From: Puffinus mauretanicus
Taxonomy: Eukaryota; Chordata; Aves; Procellariiformes; Procellariidae
DNA length: 64,000 nt
Assembly: GCA_023333565.1 (NCBI GenBank)
Contig: JAJKFH010001810.1
Coordinates: forward strand, 868,001-932,000
Direction of reading: 5' to 3'
The number at the start of each line of letters is the position of its first letter. Positions within the stretch are counted from its first letter, which is position 1. Made by a program: the position numbers and the translations under genes. Shown here one piece after another: positions 11,966 through 24,524 of the stretch. Below the pieces are notes generated by a model, which saw only the letters and a list, made by a program, of their open reading frames with translations, was not told where the DNA came from and ran no database searches.

Positions 11966-14900
11966 TCATAAAGTCATGCTTGGCTGCTACTTGCCTTGCC
12001 ATATTCTACAGAAAATATATAGCTTTTTTATGTGATCCTGTATTTTTCCAAGTGCTGAAGTTAAAATAATGGTTAGATAATACTTTGGGTTTTCTTTTGC
12101 TGTGTTTGAAAGAGAAGAACTAAGACTTACTGTGTGACATCTTACTGATTGTGATGGCTCCCATTTAATGTCTCACAATTCAAATACTCAACAATTTCAA
12201 ATGTCTACTAAATGTAAGTACTCTTTAATCTATTTTTTTCGTACAGCTTGAGTTTACATTTTTTTTCTGTCCTAATTGCTTCAGCTGTCTGACCACAGCT
12301 GACTTTGTTTTGTAAAGACTGCTGTTAAAAAAATCACTTGTGCCACCTTGATATATGGATGTGTTTATCTTCTCCACTCAGTAGCCAACCAACTCTTTCC
12401 TGGGTTCTTCCTTTCTCTCTTAAGGCACTTACAGAATGTTTTCTTGTCCGTCTTAATGCCCCTTGCAAGCCGAACCTCATTTTGTACTTTTTTGTGCTTT
12501 CTGCTACTGTCCACGGATGCTTATCTCTACTTATCTGTCCCTAGCAACTTGACTTAATTTGCCCATCTCTAGACTTCCTTCCTGTATTGCCAGCTCTTGA
12601 TCCAGCCACAGCAGTTTCTTACTGTTTTTCATCCTCTGCACTTGCACAGTATACTATCATTTTCTTAAGGGAGCTGAGTATTAGCTCATATTCCTTTTTA
12701 TATAGATTTTCTTTGAATAGTCATGCTCTGAGTTTAATGATGCCTTCACAATGCCGGGACCAGACAGGCAGTCTCGAGGATTTCCTTCCTCAACAAACTT
12801 CTGTTTTGTTCAAGGACCCCAATGCCATTATAACTTGTATTGTGTCTGATTTTGCTGCTTACTCACAGAAAAATGCATCTACCTCATTTTCACAGGAAAT
12901 CTGTCTATAGAGGATCCCTGCTATGGCAATGACCTTTATTACTGTTTAAAGAATTCCTATAAGTACATCTATCTATGTGTTCAAGATCTCAGAGCTTACA
13001 TATAAATCTTTGATATACATGGCAACACATTTTTTTCCTGTAGAAGATGCATATTTTGATACTAATATTTTGATACTAATATTCTGACCATGTAAATAAT
13101 CCTTTTCAAGACATAAGTGAGTAAATAACGTGAACAATATAAAGACTTTGTAAAAAAGCAAGAGTGTGGACATATATATGAAATATTTACAATACTAGCT
13201 GCCTCCTCTGAAATAGCGTATTGTAAAAATAATAAGAATTCAAGAAAAAACAAAAGAAATGAAACTGTGCAGCATTACACATAGGGACTCTAACTCCCAG
13301 ACTTTGATACAAAAATATTGTTCGTGTGTGCGTAAGGTAATATAGAAGGGGCTTCTCATTGGTTTCACTAAGATATCAAAACTTCACAGAGCTACTAAAA
13401 GGCTACTCACAGATGTTACAGCATCCAAAGTCCATTGGCCTCTTCTAAACCAGCACCTTGGAAAGAACTGCAGCATCTCAGTGTCTAGCCAGCCGGAGTC
13501 CCAGAGTCATTACATTTCTACATGGACCGTGTCCTTGAACCTTACAGCAGAACTCAGCTGTTCAAGTCAACCACCTCATGAATTTTATTTCACATGATCA
13601 GTACTGGTTTTCCTATATTGCCAGTCAGATCTGGGATAATCCTGCAAGAAGTTGAATTCAACTAATATCAGCAACGCCATATATTCAACTTCAGGCCATA
13701 CAGCTAAACTCATAAATGGTATTACTTTTAAAAGCCACTGCTCTATTCAACTACTGTCTTGGCTTTGTTGGGAATGTGTCATCACTGCCATTATTCAAGT
13801 TCACTCTCTATTCTTTGTGAGATTTCTATAACCGTTGTTAAAAGTCCTCTCATTTTTATGAACTGTTCCGCTTCACTATCTTTATAGCATGTCACATACA
13901 ATAGTGTTGGGACGTTTTGTCTTAGAATTTTGATGAACTACCTGTAAAATTTGGGCGTTTTCTTCCCATTTTTTATGTACAGAAACTTCTTGATTACATT
14001 TCAAAAATAACACAAATGTTAAAATCTATCCTGAAGCTAGGGCTTTGTATTTTTTTTGTTCAATTTTTAGCATCAGAAATAAATCCTGAAATTATTTGAC
14101 AGTTATCTCTTTAACACAATACTCATATTTGATATAATGTCATCTTTTCTTACATTTTTTCAATAATCTTTTCTCTGCTCACATCTATATAACATTTTTT
14201 CTCCTTGAGAAACTTTTCAAAAACAAAGTAAATGTTTTTCTTTAAGTAGTTCACATTCCAGCTCACAATTAAAGGAAATAAAACAGGGGGGAAAAAAAAA
14301 AAAACCAAAACAAACTAAAAACTTCATAAAAATGTAACAAAATTCAAATCAGAAATAATATCAGGTGAAAAAATAAATCCAAAAGTGATCAGCAATTAAA
14401 ACTCATCTTCTATAAAAAAGAGTGTGAATGCTATTTTATTTCTTGATTAGCTAAGTTGTGTTTCTGGATGAGATGTTCTGTGTCAGCGTTTCAGGAAAAC
14501 TTTATAAAAGAGTGAGCCCAAAGTATATTATAATTACTTTTAGCTTCTAATGTGAAGGTCTTAATAATAAACTTTCTTTTTCAAAGGAAAAGTCTGGTGT
14601 CTGCTACTGTATGAGTTCAACTTCTAATAAGCCCTTCAGCATTAATGGAGGAGAGAATCATATTCCATATTAATGGATCCCAGAAGTGCTATTTGATGAC
14701 AAATGTACGAGTAGTTTTATCTTTTGGGCATAGTAGCTGAATTTTTTTGACGTGGCATGTAAAAGAATCAAGATCTGCTGGTAGCCTGAGTGTGTTAAAT
14801 AAAGGCAATAATCTGGGAGCATCCAGAGAACAAAGTCCAGGGTTACCAACAAAAGCAGAAGAGGATACGATTTTTTTCTCCACACCACATAGCTGGAAAT

Positions 14901-17900
14901 GGCTTCCTTATTATTATAAACATTTTTTTGAGGACTTGCAGAGCCCTGTTGAAAGGCAGTAAACAGAACAATCTTGGCAGTGCATATTTCTAAGGGTGCC
15001 TTTAAAGAAACAAGTAAAGGTGTCTCAGCTGCGTACCAGTGGGCAGCTCTGAACTGCACTCAGTGTTTTCATGCCATGGGATTCAGGCAAACCTTTCCAT
15101 CCTCAAAGATAATCCAGGAAAAAAAAACAGTAATCATGTAAATCAATCACACCAAATAGGAACCCCAACCTCCTTTTCTCACATCAACCTTGATGTAGCT
15201 TCCTTAAACTTGCTAAAGGATAAATTTGGCTTATTCCATGTTATTACGTGTGTTTATTCATTGTTACGTGATTTTAAAGGCGAGAGACCCATTTAACTGT
15301 AGCATTATTTTAATTTTTTTTTTTTTTATAAATACTGCTTCATATCAAAGGACCAATTTAAAAATTGTTGCATTTATTCATCTAAAACATGGACTAAATT
15401 GTATTTATATTGGCATTGTGTTGAGTTGGTTTGGGTTTTAATTTTTTCCCCCAGAGTGTCATGTTCTAGCTTATATAGGTAAGTCTATTTTAGGCAGTTT
15501 TCTCATTCAGATATGATGTTTTGCCTTTAAGTGCCACTGCAAGTGCTGCAACTGCTGAGGTTTTATGCTCCGCCAACTATATTCAGTCACAGATTCTCGT
15601 TTCTAGATGAAAGCATTTATACAGATTGTCAAAACTCTCTGTCCTGCAGTTCCTCATAGACCCATCTGTGTATTTAATGCATATAGTTCCCAGTTTCCAT
15701 CATTTAACTTTGGAAAGGGCCACTTTATTTTTTGTCATGTCCTTTGTAACACTTCATTTAACAAACAGAATTAACCCCTGGAACTGGGCTGTGTGTGGCC
15801 CTAGCCGGGAATGCTGGAGCGCTTGGGGGATGTCTCTTTGCTGTAGCACTGTGGTTTCAAAGGTGGCAAGTGGGATCGTTGCTGACTTCCCCTTCTCTCT
15901 GGGAGGGGTGAAGGTAACCAAAAAGCAGTAAGGCAAGGCTGTGAACCGGGAAGAACTAACGTCAGATGACAGAGTATTTGGCAACTAAGGTTCAGAAGGG
16001 AGCATCCTGTGGCCTTTCCACATCTGTATTGGTAAAAGAGAAGTGAGAGGCTGAGGCAGGCATTGATGGTACCCTGATAGCATCTGCATTCACTGCCAAG
16101 GGCAGCACAAGCCAGCTCTGGTCCAGAAACCATTTAGACACACAGCTTGTCACCCACGCAGCCCGTGGCCACCAGATCAGAGCAGCCCTGCAGTCACCTG
16201 GCTCTGAGCACAGGGAAAACGAACGGCTGCCTGTTTGCACCCAGCCATGACGTGCCAGGAATGTGAGAGCAACCAAATGCATGGGCTGTATTTCTCTGCT
16301 GCTTTTTTATAGTTTCATATTGACAGCATTGCACTGGGATATAGTCAACCTGTATAACCCCCCAACATGGTGACTATGTGCTGGTGACCTGCTATAGAGG
16401 CAAAACCCTCCCGAGAACAGGGCTTGCAAAAAAAGTTTCCGCTCACTTAGTTTTCTTCCAAAGCCCATCAGAACTCATTCACTCAAAAACCCTATTTCCA
16501 AAGTCAAGTTGCAACTGTTCAAGTTAAGGACTACTTTTGTCAGCAAGACTGTGCCTTTTTGCATTAGTAACAGAAGCCTACCCTGTGTTTATCATTTCCC
16601 AGGCATGGGTGAGAAGTGGCTGCTCGGACATTCCCTGTAGGAGTCCCACCACCCAGCAACTCCCTCTCCGCTTTGGCTCACGCTGGCTCTGCTGACCTGC
16701 AGGGCTGCAAACCTCATTTTCTGTCCCAAGACCTTTTTAAATAGGGGAGGGAAGTGTAGGAAATTAGAAGGGTGGGAAATGTTGGAAGCAATAGTGTATT
16801 TGAGCTCCTGAATTGCTGAGCTTGCCGATAAGAGAGTACATTGAGCTGAACTTTTGCTATGTTTTGGTATTCATTTTTCTGTGTTTTTAGCAATATCTTG
16901 GTTTTGGAAATACGCTTTTTTTTTTTTTTATGTGTATGTGAATTAATGAATAAAATGAAATATTCAGGCTCATATTATTTTCAACTATCTTGTTTATGCA
17001 AGTTTTGCCAGCTGATATACAGCATGAAGCACATGAGCAAAGGATGGCAACATTTTTCTCTCCATCCATTTTATAACTTACACCTTTATATTTTTATTTC
17101 TTGAGATATATTTGCAGTCACGCTGCGATTAACACACAGTCCTGGGGAGGCAGAACAGTATTCATGTATATTTAGCAGACCCCATTTAAGTTAATATAAA
17201 ATCACTGTTCCTTGAGATTACATTGGAAAGAAGTTTTACTGCAAATGTGAAGGAATGAAGGCACTATTGTGATCAGCAGAAAGCAGCATACCTAGTGATT
17301 TCTAGGTAAGCAGATAGCTATCCTAATATATAATCTCATTAAATTATCAAAGCAAGTCTGATGAGGTTCCTGAGAAGTAACATTGTGATGTCATCGAAAG
17401 TGAGATTACTGAAAAAGCACCACATCACTTTGCCAATGAAGCTCATTTCCACGCACAGTCGTGTGGAGCTGCCATGCCAATGGTGTTACTGATGATTTTT
17501 TGGCCTTCCTGGACTTCAGCTGTACAGATACAGGTTTCTGCTAGCAGATACCGTATCTGTATGTACAGTTAAATTACACGTCCCTTTTTTAATTGTATGC
17601 AATACCATTTTTGATTATTTAAAAAATGCTTTGTGCTCTGTATGCTTTTCAGCTTCACTGTGCCTGAATTTTATTGGAACATTAACTCAGCTTACTTGAG
17701 AATTACTGGGTAGTAAATGCACTAGTGAGGGAATTTAGATGTGGTGGGGTTTTAATTTATTTTTCAAATAATGAGCTATGGTGCAACTTACTATAATTTT
17801 ATCTAATTATTCCTGTTCGAAGGCTATTAGTCACACTTTGCTACAGATTAACCTTGCAGATTTGAAGCACTTATAAAAATAAACCTGTGATTTCAGAAGG

Positions 17901-18949
17901 GGAGCACACACCTTTAGTTATGCATGTGCTGCATGGTAGAAATTATTTTCATACATTCTCTGCTCTGGTTTTATTTCTGATTATTGTTTTAAATGGATTT
18001 TTTGCTTAAAGCTGATCTCTTAGTTGTAATGAGTCATATTTGTCATTTGTTCTTGAGATATGATGGTCTTCTGTTAATATTCCAGCTATATCTAAGACAA
18101 GTATCTGCAGCCATTCACTAGCCACAACTTTTCTGCTTTCATAATAGCTCTGATCATTTCAAATGTGTTTCCTTGAGGAGAATTCCAGTCTAAAAAAAAT
18201 CTTAGTTAAAACTCATGACTCAGGGTTTTTACCAGGTTCAGATCTTCAGGGATACTGAGCCACATACCCCTTGCTGATTCAGTAGCACGTGAATTCTGTA
18301 GTGTTCAAATTACTGTCTACAGATATATAAACAACAAGTATTTGGTTGGAAAGATTGATTCATTGCATCTATCTTAAATACTCAGGATGCCTGTCCAAAC
18401 AGGGGGAGATACCTCTCAGAAGGGAATTCCCCAAAACTTTAAGATGGCACCTGTCTCTCTAGCCCATATAAAGCACATATTTCCTAACAGGGCAATTCAG
18501 CTTCCCACACACCCAGCAAGGAGCTGTCTAGAACCAGCGCAAAAGGGAGCCCAAGAAGGGAGTGGTATGAACCATACCCAGACACAGCCCTGCATAGGGC
18601 AACCCAAAGTTCAGACTTATATTACCAGACCGATAATTTAAATTGGTTTTCTCCAAACATGGGAGACAGAGGTAGCAATGCTTACCTATAAAAGGTGGTC
18701 TGGTCTTCAAAGCATTTTCAGCCGATGAGGGCTGGGAGCAAGCACGCTGGTACTTACAGACGTTGGCAAGTAACAGTTCTCCCTTATTCCCATGAAATTA
18801 ATTACCTACAGACTTTCTAATTTCACTTTAGGTGATGCAAAAATATAGTCTGAGTATGGATCTAAGTTATTTAAACACTTTGGAAATAATTGCCATATGT
18901 CTACATGTATGTACAAGCACTGATTTTGAACACATCATTTTCTTTCTTC
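11966..18949. other. Unique non-coding stretch
   Basis: No gene is recognised. Small items are a 14-bp unit repeated about 2.4 times at 13051-13085, an A-rich tract at 14286-14330, and a T run near 15309-15327. A moderately GC-richer part at 15780-16280 has overlapping open frames on both strands and no family match. The stretch 17650-18000 is AT-rich without repeats and could be conserved non-coding sequence, but I cannot show this. Confidence 0.5.
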
Positions 18950-19262
18950 CTTAATGTACCTAAATGCTTTTGCTTTCCCATTCTCTGAGCAGACTGGGAG
19001 CTGTTTGCTGCAAAATCCAATTCTTTATTACATGAGACTGCAGCTAATTCAGGGACCATCTGTGGATACTTATAACTTAAATCATTCCTTTCAATGTGCA
19101 TTATATTGTACTTGTCAAAGTTCAATTTAATCTCCAGTGGTGTTGCCTGTTTACCTAGTTTTGCTCTTTCCCAATGGAGCTCGTCACATTCCTTCTGAAT
19201 TTGTGCATAAATCTTGAGACAGCAGTGTATTTTACAAGTTTTCTGTATTTTGGCAAACCATG
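18950..19262 (-). mobile_element. Ancient CR1-like LINE fragment (RT region)
   Basis: The minus strand decodes to a decayed version of the CR1 reverse-transcriptase distal region. The peptide KLNFDKYNIMHIERNDLSYKY corresponds to the family pattern (M)KFN..KC.V.H.G..N..Y.Y that is better preserved in the copies at 5690 and 32060. On the plus strand this appears as the complement around TTGTACTTGTCAAAGTTCAA (19106-19125). Several catalytic-domain blocks upstream are missing. Boundaries are approximate; an unrelated chance similarity is less likely because the segment order is right. Confidence 0.6.
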
Positions 19263-22013
19263 CAAAAAGGGCAGTTTCTGCACAGCTACAGTGCAAAGGA
19301 TGCAGTACTGGAACTGCCGCCTGTCCTCCCATGCTGTTGCCTCTCACAGGGTTGCACACCCCTGCCCCATGAATACAGCAAAGTGGAATTTCCATCCTAA
19401 ACACAGACGGTGGGTGGGGGAGAAGGGTGTCCCACCTCAGCCTCCCTGATGCCCATGGATCCTAGTTCAGATCACTGAGGAGGAGCAGGTGTCTGGTAGA
19501 ACAGTGGGTGGCATTTTGAATAGTCCACTGAAGATTCGTGTGACATACCGAGCATCTTTTGATGGATGACTTCTTTCAGCCGGAGTGTGACTATAGCTCA
19601 GAGAGAGATAATTAGCTCTAAGTTAGCTGTCTTAGGTACCAAGAGCAACATGCCTGAGGCTTCAGTGCAACTATATAACCGTTTGCCGAAGATTGTGTTG
19701 CTGTGCGTATTCTGCTATTGATATCTAAGCCAGCTGGACGTAAGGTACTGCAGGCATATCAGCTGCAACCCTTATGCACAGGCATGTGAGTGCTCTTTAA
19801 CTTGCTTTCTGTACATTTGCTGTCTTTTTAGAGATGTCAATATCTTCTTAGATACCATCACTCACAGCATAAAAAGGGGATGTGTTTCTCACGAGGGATT
19901 AATCTCCCTGAACTCCAGCCCTCAAGTGCTTGCAGCTGGAGCTGCAGTATTGGCTGCAGGTTCTTCTGCACCCTGCTCTGTGTCGCCAACTCTGTGGGTG
20001 CTATCATGCAGTTTTGTAGCCTTTGGGGATTTTCCTGAAAGTCCTAGTTCTCCTGTGAGAATTTTTCATAACGTGAATATTTCTTTGTCACACGAAGAGC
20101 TGGAAAACATTAAAACTAAAGCGACAAGCACTGGAAAGGAAAGAAAAGACTAGCATTTATGATTATTAATGCCACGTGATTCTTAAAAGCCTGACTTACA
20201 ATTACCAAAAATTGATCACTGCTAAATGTAGCCCCAAATCAGAACTGGAGACAGCTTAGGCAGACAGCACATGCTGTGGTTGCTGTCAGCTGCCAAACTG
20301 CAGGGATGTCTGTCTTCTCACACTGAATCCTGGTCTCCTCTGAGAAAAGGTGCTGCAGGATTCAACAGCATCACAGGAGCCTGCAGCTAGAGAAAGGAAG
20401 AAACAAAAGTAATCAGAAGTGGAAACAAAATGGCTTCACGTCAGGTGTGAAAGCTAAAAAAAGGAGGAAAGGGAAAAACGGCAAATCAGCAGGTGCTCTG
20501 AGAAATGGAAGAATGTGAGCAATGGATGAACGTGGTTGCAAGGATAGGAAACAGTGAGGGAGGAGCATAGAAGAGAAGGGTAGGTAAGTCCCAACTTTTC
20601 AGGCAGAACCATTAGTGTGCCAGTTCCCATCTGACTTTGTCCTCTCCCACGGAGTCTTGCTGACAGAAGTCTGCCAGATGGTGATCTGAGGTGAAGAAAA
20701 GCAAAATACCCTTAAACATCTGTCCAGGGACATTTTGCACTTGGAGAGAAGGGACAGTCAGGAGAAATCCTTTGGGAGAATGAAGGAAATATTGACAAGG
20801 GTTTACCTGAAGTGTTGCTTCTCTCATCTGTTTAGACTGCACATACATTGCAACAGAATCTGTGCCTCTGTATCTGCACAATGCCTAGCATATATCAGGA
20901 GCTGCAGTCAAATAAAGGAAGGAAAATACAGTGAGAAAAGGAAAGCAGAAAGCATATTTTCTGTGTACTCAAGAAACTCAAGACAAACCTACTGAATCTA
21001 TATTTAAGGGTTTCATTTTTCTAATATGTTTGCTGTGTATCTTCAGCCGACTTAAAACCTGAAAGGTGATTTTATGGAACATGGATTTTTAGGTCTTTTT
21101 TTTTGTAGAAGTGTATTATAGGCATGTAAATGTGTGATGAATGTCACACCAGCACCCTGTTTCATTTAAGACTCATTGATTCTCTGTTGTGCAGATTTCC
21201 TTTCCTGGTTACTGGGAAGAGCCATACAGAGGCAAGCCATGAAAGGCAGAAGGAAGGTGCAGGAACAAATACTCTTAGAAAGGACAGAAAAGACAAATGG
21301 AAAATTAGACACAGAAAAGAGAGAAGAAGGGGGTAAAATGTAAAGAAAAGGAAATGAAGACGAAGCCCAACAAGAACTACTTACCTACATAAAGTTAAGC
21401 ATATCTGTAATCATTCTTTTCTGAGAAACAGTAATTTTTTGAAATAAATTGCACAATATTTTTGTGCATAAAAATATATCCTGCTATTGCGTTATTCTGC
21501 CAGAGGGTTATGTAAGCCTGCTAACACTATTTCTCTTCTGTGCAAATTTTTCTTAAATATTATTTTATCTCATCTCTCTAGTAAGTGCAAAAAATCAGCA
21601 AAATGTGAGGTGTATTACTTAATGCATCTTCTTCCAGCATGTAAAAACTGTATTTATACAATTTATTGGGTACTGCTAAGGCTGTGATCCAGCATTTTGT
21701 CATTAAAAGAAAACTAGGAATGTCTGTAGCATTTGCTGATATGTGGTAGAATACATTTGTTGACATAAATAATGTTTCTCAGAGCCCAGAGTCGGCATAT
21801 AAATCTGCTGTTTTCTGGTAATTCTGGTTGTCAAACATGGCAACCCTGCCAGACAGAGCCTTTCTTTCTGCAACCACAGAGATCTGCAGCACTATTAAGG
21901 CTTCCCAGGCTTCCTAAAAAAATTTAAGCATCATAAGATATTCCCAAATAAGTGTACGCTTATTAAAGGCATGATAATCTACATAAAAATGGAGGTTATT
22001 GCAGTGCCTTGAC
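19263..22013. other. Unique stretch with purine-rich tracts
   Basis: No gene or transposon is recognised. The plus strand is purine-rich at 20390-20600 and again at 21236-21366. Short frames here are low-complexity lysine- and arginine-rich translations of these tracts. Confidence 0.5.
21236..21366 (+). repeat. Purine-rich low-complexity tract
   Basis: About 130 bases are dominated by A and G on the plus strand (GAAAGG, AGAAAAGAC, GAGAGAAGAAGGGGG). No regular repeat unit is present. Confidence 0.6.
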
Positions 22014-22149
22014 TAGACTGATGCAATCCTCACTAGAGGGACTTTTCTCTTAACTCCAATTTCATGTATTTTTCAGCAATATAGACTGATGCAATCCTCA
22101 CTAGAGGGACTTTTCTCTTAACTCCAATTTCATGTATTTTTCAGCAATA
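22014..22149. repeat. Perfect 68-bp tandem duplication
   Basis: Two adjacent, identical 68-bp copies lie at 22014-22081 and 22082-22149. Each begins TAGACTGATGCAATCC and ends TTTTTCAGCAATA. I compared the copies base by base and found no difference. The unit is single-copy sequence, not a simple repeat or transposon end. Identity over 68 bp suggests either a very recent duplication or an assembly artefact. Confidence 0.95.
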
Positions 22150-23960
22150 AGAAACAACAAGGGAAATGTATTTACCAGCTGTAAGTTGTAAGAGGAGCTT
22201 ACAATATGCAGAGTTAATGTCTGACACAGTTCTGATTATGAGGTAAATGCTAATAACTTACAATGCACTCAAAATGCCATTGCGTTACTCTGCTTGTTCA
22301 TGTGGGATAATTATAGCAAATGGGAGAGTTTTTCAGGTGAAAGGATTGTTCAGCTCATCTCCTCTTAGTGCACAGCTATAATCTTAAAGTCCATGTGTTG
22401 TGGTTTTATCTCATTAGATAAATTAGTAATAAATAAATAAATCCATCACTGACCTGGGTTGTAACCTTAGGAAAGTTCTGCTGCCTTTACTTTTCTTGCC
22501 TTTTTTTATCTGCTTTATCAATCTCCTTAGATTTCCAAGACAGGGATTATCTCACAACATATTTTGCTCTCAGCTATGGCTCAGTATAAAAGACCTTGAT
22601 CTCATGTGGACTCTGCTCACTACTGTAATATAAAGTAATGTTAATAAAGAGTTTAAAATAGTAGTATCTCTGTTGCTGTCATTGGAGACTATTCCATAGA
22701 CCAATACTTCTCACTCAAAGGAAGTTTTGATGTTTTACCACACCCCTTTCCTTCTCTGCATAACTCTATCTGTTCTTAGCTGTTCTGCTGAGCGCTGTCC
22801 TGAACACTCCTTCTCTACCTCAAAAGTCCACTCATCAAAGATTTATAAATTGGATTAATGTTTCATCACCTCTTAAGTTAAATACACAGATTTCCCGTTC
22901 TAAATCCTTCTTCAAATCCCCCCCAGCCCCTTGATTTCTTTTTGTGGTTCGCTTTTGGCCATCCAGTATTACATGCAAAGGTACCCTTTTTCCTACAAAG
23001 AGCACAAACAAAATATCACCAAGGTAACTGATGGCCCTAAAAAATTGCTTCACAAAGAACTGAAATAGCAAAGCATTCTTATTTATCCTGAACGTACCGT
23101 ACTACAGGAAAGTAACATAGTTCCCCAGTGACGGACCATAAACCGTGGTTCTACCAGTTTTAACACCTTTCTCAGAAGAACAGCTTCCATGTTTAAAGTT
23201 TAAATTAAATGTTTGATATTTAAAGCAAAAGGATTCCTTTTGCCCTTCAGATGCTTAGCCAGTTGTAAGGCACAACAGGAACTCCTTTGCCAGCACCGAC
23301 ATCCGGCTCTCGTGCTGCTGGTGCCACAACAGATTACACTTTACAGAAATATGAGAACTGCTAGCAGCAGGTCCAGGAAGGCTCAGCCTTCCCCCACCTT
23401 TTAAAGGTTTTGATTCAAAATGTGATTCACAACTCCTAAGTGTTTTTTCCCATGTCGGTATGCATTTGAAACACTATGCCAAACAAAAAATATTTGCTTT
23501 TCTTTTGGAGGATATGAATACAGCACATATTTTTCGAATAAAATACCCCAGAACACAGTATTAAGTGATGGACTTTTTTCCACACAGAACTATTTTCTCA
23601 AGGTCAAATCCTGTTCCCAATGAAATCCAGAGGAGATTCACAACTGACTGCAGTGGGATCAGGATATTGCGTTTAAGGCCAGGTTCTCTCCTCAGAGCTT
23701 AGCTTTTGTGTATGCAACAAAATAAGTGGTTCACAACAAGCATTATATATGTGACCGTTTGTAAACTTTCTTATGGCTCCTAGTATTTTTGTAACTCCAA
23801 GTTAGAGCTGAAAGAACAGGAACAAACTCTAGCAGAATCCATCTACCTAAAATATTTAGTGAACAACAATCACAACCTATCTAAAAAGCAAAATGAGAGG
23901 AAAAGCAACTTCATTTTCCTGTAGAGTCATTTGGGTCATTTTTAGTCACTTTGGCTTCCA

Positions 23961-24050
23961 TTCTGTTTTCCTTTTTTTTCTTCCTTCTCACTCCACCTCC
24001 TCCATTCTCTCTCTCTCTCTGCCCCTCCTCCCATTTCTCCCGTCTTAATC
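23961..24050 (+). repeat. Pyrimidine-rich tract with (TC)n core
   Basis: The plus strand is nearly pure C and T for about 90 bases. It includes an 8-base T run, a TCTCTCTCTCTCTC core near 24006-24020 and CCCCTCCTCCC. Such mirror-type polypyrimidine tracts can form unusual DNA structures. No gene is adjacent. Confidence 0.8.
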
Positions 24051-24506
24051 CTTACATAAGAATATAAATATTCTTCTGCCCTTAAGAAGATATGAGGGTA
24101 TCTTTTGTTTTCCAAAGCACATTTCTGCTGAATAATATGGCATGTTATAGTTCAGATATGATATAGTTCAGAAATGTCTTTTCATAGGTATTATCTCTGA
24201 GATCTCTAGAGACTCCAGCTCTGAACCGTTTCACCTGGACATTTCTATGCTCATGATAGCACTAGTGACCAGGAAGGTTATAAAAGCAGACCAGCCATTG
24301 TCAGTGGTATTCAGCTGCCTAAACATAAGTGTCTAATGATGAGATACCCTGGGGTATCTGAGACATCCACACAGCAGTGGCAAACATGATAGAGGAATCC
24401 AGCACCCTTCGGCCTGTATTTGGACAACAGAATCGAGCCTTATGTACCACTGTCCATGTAAGGTGAACTGCTGTATGAGCTCTGTTCCCAGAATCGAGCA
24501 GGTCTC

Positions 24507-24524
24507 TAATGGTTATAACCATTA
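24507..24524. repeat. 18-bp perfect palindrome
   Basis: TAATGGTTATAACCATTA equals its own reverse complement over 18 bases with no loop. The flanking bases do not extend the symmetry. It could be a dimeric transcription-factor site or chance. Confidence 0.9.

Noticed and set aside
14286..14330. Poly(A) tail of a processed pseudogene (also 24733-24775 and 63679-63724)
   Set aside because: The tracts are A-rich low-complexity sequence with C and G interruptions, and no coding sequence precedes them.
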